A stretch of 64,000 bases of DNA from Scilla litardierei (lineage: Eukaryota; Streptophyta; Magnoliopsida; Asparagales; Asparagaceae), in NCBI GenBank assembly GCA_030789695.1, contig CM061139.1, positions 202,341,641 through 202,405,640 on the forward strand, given 5' to 3'. Within the stretch, counting starts at the first letter, position 1. Each line of letters begins with the position of its first letter. Made by a program: the position numbers and the translations under genes. The notes beneath the pieces were generated by a model. That model worked only from the letters and a program-made list of their open reading frames with translations. It was not told the origin of the DNA and did not search any database. This document shows positions 57,681-64,000 of this stretch, piece after piece.

Positions 57681-60656
57681 ATGGATTCGAATAAAGGTGA
57701 ATTTTACGATGTTATACTATGAATTTTTTGTTAGATCTGACATGCGTCAGCTGTATACGTTGTTATGCATGCATAAACGTTAGAATACATGATTAACTTT
57801 CCTGCAGGTATACTAGTTCCAATTAATTATGTGGGAGAGTGGAAAAAAGGTAGTGATGGTTGTTGGACCTATGATGCATTGTTTACAAGGTATGTAAGAG
57901 TTAGAGGGTCGACAACATACCCGGAACTAATTGATAAGATCTGTGCTGAAACTGGGATTAGTAAGGATGATAGCATAATTGACGTGAAGGCATGGATTAG
58001 TTACCCGGTGAATACCGTGATGCCGCCCTTTATAATGCTGAGGAATTCAGATATTTCAACATTCATAGAGCTCATTGCCAAGAGAGATTACAACGTTCCT
58101 TTATGTATCAGTACATCGCCAAAACCAAAGGTTGTGATAGCCCCTAGTCGGCCAGTTGTGGTAGAAAAAATAAAGGTGAAGGCCGTCGCGGCCCAACCAG
58201 CAAGCAAGAGCGTGAACAAGCCCGAAACAGTCCCATTTGGTATCCAAGACAACAATGATGGTTGTTCTCCTATCGGTCTGGAGGACATTAAACTGACCAA
58301 TCCAATAGATAATTTTGGTGGTAATGATGAAGCGTATTCGATGCACGAAGATGAAGTCGAAGAAGAAGATAGTTGTAATGACGAATTTGACAACGATGAC
58401 CCCTTCAATGATGTTTGTGATGATGATTCGTATGAACGACAGGATCCATTTGCGTGTGTATGTGATGGTATGTTTGATCCATATTTTGGTGTGTTTGTGG
58501 AATCACACCTGGCCGTACATCCAGTAGAGGGTGATCATGCAACAGAAAATATAGACAATTATGATGATGGCCATACAAACAAGCATGCAGATTCACATCC
58601 TCTCCCCATAGTCCCAACTGAGCCTGTTTTTACAGGTATGCTGTATTAAATTGGCTAATACTATGTTATATTGGTGTATACTGTAGTAAAGTAGATAATT
58701 GTGCAGGTAATCACAATCATACCATCACTTGTGGTAACGATGGACCTTCTGAAGCACATTCGACCAATGTCAAGGTTCATGTGATGAAGGATTTCAGTGT
58801 TGGTGAACTTGTCAGAAGCAAGGTTGAACTGTTGCTCCGACTGCGTATTATAACCGTGAAGGCGAATCGCGAGTTTCGCATTACACATTCTGACCGCATG
58901 AGGCTTATTGCTACCTGTGTTGATAAGTCTTGCACGTGGAGGCTTAGGGGGTCATTGTCAAAGAAGCATGGCGCATGGATCATTCGGTCATACGTGAAGG
59001 GTCACAGTTGTTCCATTGATGCAAGGTTTAAGCGTTATCGTGGAAGTGCAACAAGCGAAGTTATTGCGCAAATGGTTAAAGATGATAATAATGATCCGTG
59101 GGATATCGTGAAAATGTTAGAAAAGGTGTATGGTATAAAAATAAGTTACTGGAAAGCTTGGAAAGCCAAGGAGATTGCTACACAAATGGTACGTGGCAGT
59201 CCGGAAGCATCTTTTATGGTACTCCCATCTTACTTGTGGTTGTTGGAGCATGCAAATCCCGGAACGTATTCGGCATATCAGTTAGACGTGAACAATTGTT
59301 TTGTGCAATGTTTCTTGTCATTTGGGCCCTCAATTGTGGGGTTTGAATCTTGCATCCGACCCGTTATAGCTGTAGATGCATGCTTCTTGAAGGGACGCTA
59401 CAGAGGCAAATTATTCATTGCTACTTGTATGGACGGAAACAACCAAATTTATCCATTAGCATTTGGCGTCGCAGCAACGGAAAACGATGCATCGTGGGCA
59501 TGGTTCTTTCAGCAACTTCGCCATGTTATTGGGGCCCGACAAGATTTAGTTTTTATTTCTGACCGTCATCCTTCAATTGAGAAATGTTGCATGGAGCAAT
59601 TTCCTGAAGCAGTGTATGGAATTTGCATGTTCCATCTGGGGTTGAACATGAATGCAAAGTACAAGGTGAAGGCGCAGGAATTCTTGTACAGTGTGGCTAA
59701 GGCTTATACAGAGATAGATTTCGAAGAGAAGTTGCAGCATGTGCGGTCAACAAAGCGGCAAGTATACGACTATCTTATGGATGCCGATCCAAAAAAATGG
59801 GCTCGGTGTTTTTTTCCTGCCAGGCGATACAGTATCATGACGGCCAATATTGCCGAGTCAATGAATGCTCTCTTGAAGGTGGCTAGGGAATTTCCTATTA
59901 TCACTTTGTTGGAAACTATTAGAACCAAGTTACAGGCTTGGTTCCATGATCGCCTACGACTCGCCAACAAATGCACTAGCATACTCACTCCTTATGCTGA
60001 GAGAAAGATGGGTAAGCGAGATGATAAGTCACGCCACTTCATGGTACATCCAATTGATGAATTCAGGTTTTACATTCTTGATGGTCAACGTGATGCAACG
60101 GTTGATTTAAATTTGCGCAATTGCACGTGCTATAAATTCCAGCTAAACCAGTTGCCATGCGCACATGCAATCAGGGCTTCCAGGACGCGTAATATATCTT
60201 CCTATACCCTTTGTTCAAGGTAAAATTCGTTATACGTAGGTATACGTTTGTATACTTTCCGTGTATCAGCGTTCAAAAGCTTATAATAGTGTCTAATGGC
60301 GTAGAGTAGTGCATACTGGTATATATTAGTTTTTACTGGAGTGTTACAATATGATTCTTATCTTATGCAGGTTTTACACAATTGAATGTTTAAGGCTGGC
60401 ATACGCCCTACCATTGAATCCAGTTCCGCATCGAAGTGAGTGGTATCGAGTCGTACCACAAAGTGTCCAAGATGTGGTTGTACGTCCGCCAGTTGTTTCG
60501 AACATAAAAGGAAGGAGAAAGAAGAAAAGGATGCCGTCACAAGGAGAGGAAACCCCTGGAAATCTCCCAGGAAGGAGGTGTGGACGATGCAGAGAGCTGG
60601 GCCATAATATGCAAACATGTAAGGGGAAGGAGCATGTACCAACTCAACCATTATGA
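57681..60656 (+). CDS. MULE transposase, apparently intact
   Basis: Four exons: 57681-57696, 57808-58635, 58707-60219 and 60371-60656. They splice to 880 residues in one frame. The 16-nt first exon (MDSNK plus one base) is inferred from AAAG|GTGAAT and CTGCAG|GTATAC. Without it, translation could start at 57789. Domains are an N-terminal PB1-like MuDR region (about 7-100), an Asp/Glu-rich linker (about 170-225), a FLYWCH/WRKY-GCM1-type zinc region (C352, C357, H381, C383), and the MULE catalytic domain with D505 (AVDACFLKG), D567 (ISDRH) and E665 (NIAESMN). A SWIM finger follows (C754, C756, C766, H768), then a C-terminal CCHC knuckle, CGRCRELGHNMQTC. It cuts and reinserts the element in the nucleus. 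The catalytic triad is complete and no stop interrupts it. Confidence 0.9.
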
Positions 60657-60748
60657 TAGTGCATCAAAATTTTATGTTCAGCCCTTCATCAAATTGTAAT
60701 AATTTGCAACAATGTAAGTGGAAGGTTTAACTAATAATTTGTAGCATT

Positions 60749-60754
60749 AATAAA
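60749..60754 (+). terminator. Polyadenylation signal candidate for the transposase
   Basis: AATAAA about 93 bases after the stop codon. Confidence 0.4.
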
Positions 60755-60799
60755 GTCAGATTGCAGCTAAAACATGTCCATTGTGATGCTTGTAACATG

Positions 60800-61225
60800 A
60801 ATATATACACGGTGGTAAACGCTTGTTTACGTGATAAATAGAAGCGCAAAGCAGCGCATCTCAGCGCAAATTGGTGTATATCATTTAATTTGAAGGTATA
60901 ATGGGTGAAGGAGTAAGTAATCATTCTTAGAATGAATAATGTCAGATTTCACCTTAAACAGGTCCATTGAAACTAATCACGTGTACCCAAAACTGTCATT
61001 CCTTATGAAAAAGTCATCCCAAAAATGTACATTGTGATGAGTGGAACGTGCCTAAATACTCCGTAAACTTGGCCGTTAAGGAACGGGCGAAGTGCATCAA
61101 TAGGCGTTCAAATACGATGTAATACGGTGGTAAACGCTTGTTTACATAACAATTTGAAGCGCAAAGCAGCGCAAAGCAGCGCATCTCAGCGCAAATTGGT
61201 GTATATCATTTAAATTGAAGGTATA
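60800..61225. repeat. Two partial copies related to the 314-bp repeat, between the convergent genes
   Basis: At about 60811-60900 and 61128-61222 the text GGTAAACGCTTGTTTAC is followed by GAAGCGCAAAGCAGCGC and GCGCAAATTGGTGTATATC. These are recognisable but diverged copies of the core of the 56.4-57.6 kb unit, placed between the two gene 3' ends. Confidence 0.85.
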
Positions 61226-61380
61226 ATAGTACAAACAATATAATTAACCACACAAGTACATTGATTAAAATTTAAACTAATCGCTTCTTCCATGGAAAGA
61301 GAGATTTGATTTGAGATACACATCCATAACCAAAAGTAATGTGTCAATTTTCTATACATATTATACATATCATATACAAA

Positions 61381-63502
61381 TCAATCGTTGATATCCTTCT
61401 CACCATATACAAATGTCCCGGCAGTGGTTTTGGACCACTTTACCATATCCACCGCTAGTTGCCTCCTGTAATCAATAAAGTGCGAAGACGATAATCCATG
61501 GAGGTCAGTATTCATTGCCAAGCACTGAACAAATTTAATGGCATAAATCCCACAGTCCCAACTGTTTGGCTGCTGTGGAACATCAACAATTGTCAGAACA
61601 AATGGGATGTCAGGGTCCAATTTGGATTCAGCGCTTGCAAAACTCTCGTTGTAAAGGGACGGTGCGATTGCGGCATGCATACTAAAGATCTCGCGGCATT
61701 CTTCCTTGTACGCACTCGACATGGAGTCATACACTTTGACTTCTTTCTTACCAAAGTCATATGCATATGCAGCCCAGTGCGACCCCGCAATGTTTTCGAT
61801 CCCATAGACGTGGTCACAATTGACACATGCCTTACACTCCCAATTTTCATTCATACCTAAAACAAACATTGCCAAATCAAGGTCCATGGCACCCCATGAC
61901 ACATCAGCTCCATCCATCTTCTTCTCGGCATTCATCAGCCGGTTTTCCAAAAACAACTTGTACCCATACTTAACGGACCTGCTGTAAAGACCTCCCAAAC
62001 ATGTCCATTTTGATGATGGGAACATATCCGGATGCTCCTCAACTTGCATGTTAAGTAACTGAAGATGTGCATCAATATGATGTAAAATGCGTTGGAATAC
62101 GTTAATAAACAATGGTTTACTTGACGCATAATAAGTATGTGGTATGCAAAAAGATGTGTTGCCTTAACATACACTACTATACACTATTATACGTTAATAT
62201 ACACTAGTATACGTCGCCATACACCGGTGTATGTTTGTGTATTTGGGCGTATACTAGCGTATTTAGGCGCAGATCATTGTATATAATTAAAAAGGCTAAG
62301 AATATTGCAAGAATTCAGCAAGAACAATGAAATAAATAATATGTGGTATGCAAAAAGATTTGTTGCCTTAACATACACTAATATACACTATTATACGTTA
62401 ATATACGCTAGTATACTTCGCCATACACCGGTGTATGTTGGTGTATTTGGGCGTATACTAGCGTATTTAGGCGCATATCATTGTATATAATTAAAAAAGC
62501 AACGAATATTGCAAGAATTCAGCAAGAACAATGAAATAAAGAAATAATATTAGTACATACCTCACTACTAAGCCAACCTCTTGCAGAAATGAGCACTTCC
62601 AAGTTCTTGCAAGAGATGGAATCCAATGTCTTCACCCTAGGGACTAGTCCAACTACTTCGGCCCTTGATAGATTCTTAGACATCCATGATCTTAACAACT
62701 CAAACCTCGAAGTATCGTACGAGAAATCTGTTGTAGTAGGGGGGGATAGGGGTAAATCAATAAGATTTTCTTTTTCAGCTTGGGCTTCTTTTTCAGCTTC
62801 TTTTTCGGCATAGCATACCAGCGCTTGATTCTTCTTCTCAGCTTCTTTATCATCACCCTTCTTCTTCCTTGGTTTTTTTTGGCCTTCATGTTTCTGGTAT
62901 GGGCTAATAACCGCAGCTGCAGGCCTCTTCGTCCTCATAGGTCGTCCAGCTATGTTAATTTGACTCTTGTGTTCCTCGACCGCAGCACTAACTTCAGCAG
63001 AGATAGCCCCAGACACAGCAGGCATGTCAAAACCAGCCTCGTCAATATCCGACGCACCATCAAAACACTTTTCATCGTCATTGATTTCGATCGCTGTAGG
63101 GGGTTCATTTGTTGGAGGTTGGAGGTTAAGTTCAGCCCTCAGTTGCCTCTCCATTTTGAAAATAGCCATGGCTATCTGATAGGAAAAAATGTCCTTCACT
63201 CGCTTCACAACATTTATCTCAACCCTCTTGACATCCAACCTATCCTTCTCCAAAGAGGCCACCCTCCCCTCCAACACTGTTATCCGATCTTCCATCTTCT
63301 TGTTGCTCTCGTCCATCTTCTTTTCTATATTCTTCAGAGCCAACGTCAAGTTTAGAAGCCCGGGAACCTTCTCTTCATCATCTCCACCAGGAGGCATTGA
63401 ATATCCTAGAAAAGCCGGTCTGTAATCGAGGAAAGTTCGGACTCCATTATAGTAATCAATTTCCAATTCTGCGGCTTCTGGAGTTAATCGCATGAAAGGT
63501 AA
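61381..63502 (-). CDS. Ulp1/SENP-type (C48) cysteine protease of the MULE, N-terminus outside window
   Basis: Two exons are visible on the minus strand, 62561-63502 and 61381-62058, joined in phase 0 and ending at the stop at 61381-61383. At least one more exon lies to the right: 63502 follows an acceptor (TTCTTGCAG). The first visible exon has a heptad-like coiled coil (IEKKMDESNKKMEDRITVLE and onward) and a basic tract, KKPRKKKGDDKEAEKK, likely a nuclear signal. The last exon carries the protease core: His in GSHWAAYAYDF, Asp in KVYDS, Gln and Cys in QQPNSWDCGIY, spaced as in SUMO-specific proteases. The probable activity is removal of SUMO or a related tag; its role in transposition is unknown. 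It converges with the transposase about 0.7 kb away. The catalytic residues are intact. Confidence 0.85.
62137..62510. repeat. 204-bp tandem duplication in an intron of the protease gene
   Basis: ATGTGGTATGCAAAAAGAT begins at 62137 and again at 62341. Each unit contains runs of TATACACTA, TATACGTTA and TATACGCTA-type words and ACACCGGTGTATG. Together they fill most of the 502-bp intron 62059-62560. Confidence 0.88.
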
Positions 63503-63547
63503 CTGCAAGAACAATAAAAAATAAGTCTATGGTGTGGAAAAAGCGAA

Positions 63548-64000
63548 CATACACCAATATACATCAGTATACGCTAATATACACTAGTATACGTTGCCGT
63601 ACACTGGTGTATATTGGCGTATTTGGGCGTATACTAGTGTATTTGAGTGCATACAGTTTCATATAATTTTATATAATGAAAAAATAACTATGTTGTATGT
63701 AAAAAGCTGTGATACGTTCACATACACCAATATACATCAGTATACGCTAATATACACTAGTATATGTTGCCTTACACTGGTGTATATTGGCGTATTTGGT
63801 CGTATACTAGTGTATTTGAGTGCATACAGTGTCAGATCATTTTATATAATGAAAAAATAACTATGTGGTATGTAAAAAGCTGTGTTACGTTCACATACAC
63901 CAATATACATCAGTATACGCTAATATACACTAGTATGCGTTGCCTTACACTGGTGTATATTGGCGTATTTGGGCGTATACTAGTGTATTTGAGTGCATAC
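63548..64000. repeat. 173-bp tandem repeat in an upstream intron of the protease gene
   Basis: CATACACCAATATACATCAG starts at 63548, 63721 and 63894, so the period is 173 bp. The array continues past the window edge. The units again consist of TATACNNNNGTATAC-like words (for example TATACACTAGTATACG), related in style to the 204-bp unit. Confidence 0.92.

Larger units (their letters stand above)
55875..64000. mobile_element. Mutator-like element with transposase and Ulp1-like protease (Kaonashi type), right end outside window
   Basis: A MULE transposase gene (57681-60656, plus) and an Ulp1/SENP-like protease gene (61381-63502 and beyond, minus) converge inside a block of related tandem repeats. 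This gene pair is the hallmark of plant KI-MULEs. The left boundary near 55875 (GGAAAACAGCC) is a guess from the change of sequence character. The right terminus and target duplication are not in the window, so terminal inverted repeats could not be tested. Confidence 0.7.

Overview
This is a plant (angiosperm) nuclear window dominated by transposable elements. The evidence is two intron-containing cyclic-nucleotide-gated channel genes of the plant CNGC4 type, plant-type Copia, Gypsy, Helitron, CACTA and Mutator elements, and plant splice signals. GC-rich first exons and LTRs would fit a monocot or an early-diverging lineage, but I cannot name the species.

Layout. 1-2.2 kb: end of a long LTR (TGTAACGACC family). 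2.6-3.0 kb: small Helitron. 3.4-10.2 kb: Copia element with identical 136-bp LTRs, a 5-bp target duplication and a broken polyprotein. 10.2-23.7 kb: repeat debris, including a gag-only Gypsy derivative (12.55-16.13 kb), a foldback MITE with 9-bp duplication (19.7-20.0 kb) and a run of Helitrons (20.9-22.7 kb). 23.7-30.6 kb: decayed retroelement interrupted by a 2956-bp solo LTR with duplication CGGAC. 30.7-34.05 kb: first CNGC4-like gene (minus, seven exons), with a Helitron in intron 5. 34.9 kb: Mutator-type MITE. 35.6-37.1 kb: CACTA-like subterminal array. 37.13-48.90 kb: large minus-strand LTR element (duplication GTTTT) whose left LTR carries a nested 3.8-kb Gypsy insertion (duplication GCAGG) with a 921-bp inverted repeat. 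48.9-52.8 kb: retroelement debris. 52.9-55.46 kb: second CNGC4-like gene (minus, seven exons). About 55.9 kb to the right edge: a Mutator-like element carrying an intact MULE transposase (plus, four exons) and a convergent Ulp1/SENP-type cysteine protease gene (minus, running off the window), embedded in several families of tandem repeats.

How it fits together. The two CNGC4-like genes have the same strand and the same intron positions and are best read as a tandem duplication pushed apart by about 19 kb of transposon insertion. They differ in the pore filter (GNL against GGAL). The MULE has the Kaonashi (KI-MULE) composition, transposase plus SUMO-protease-like gene, and its reading frames are clean enough to suggest recent activity. 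All exon boundaries were placed by eye from splice signals, frame arithmetic and comparison of the two paralogues.
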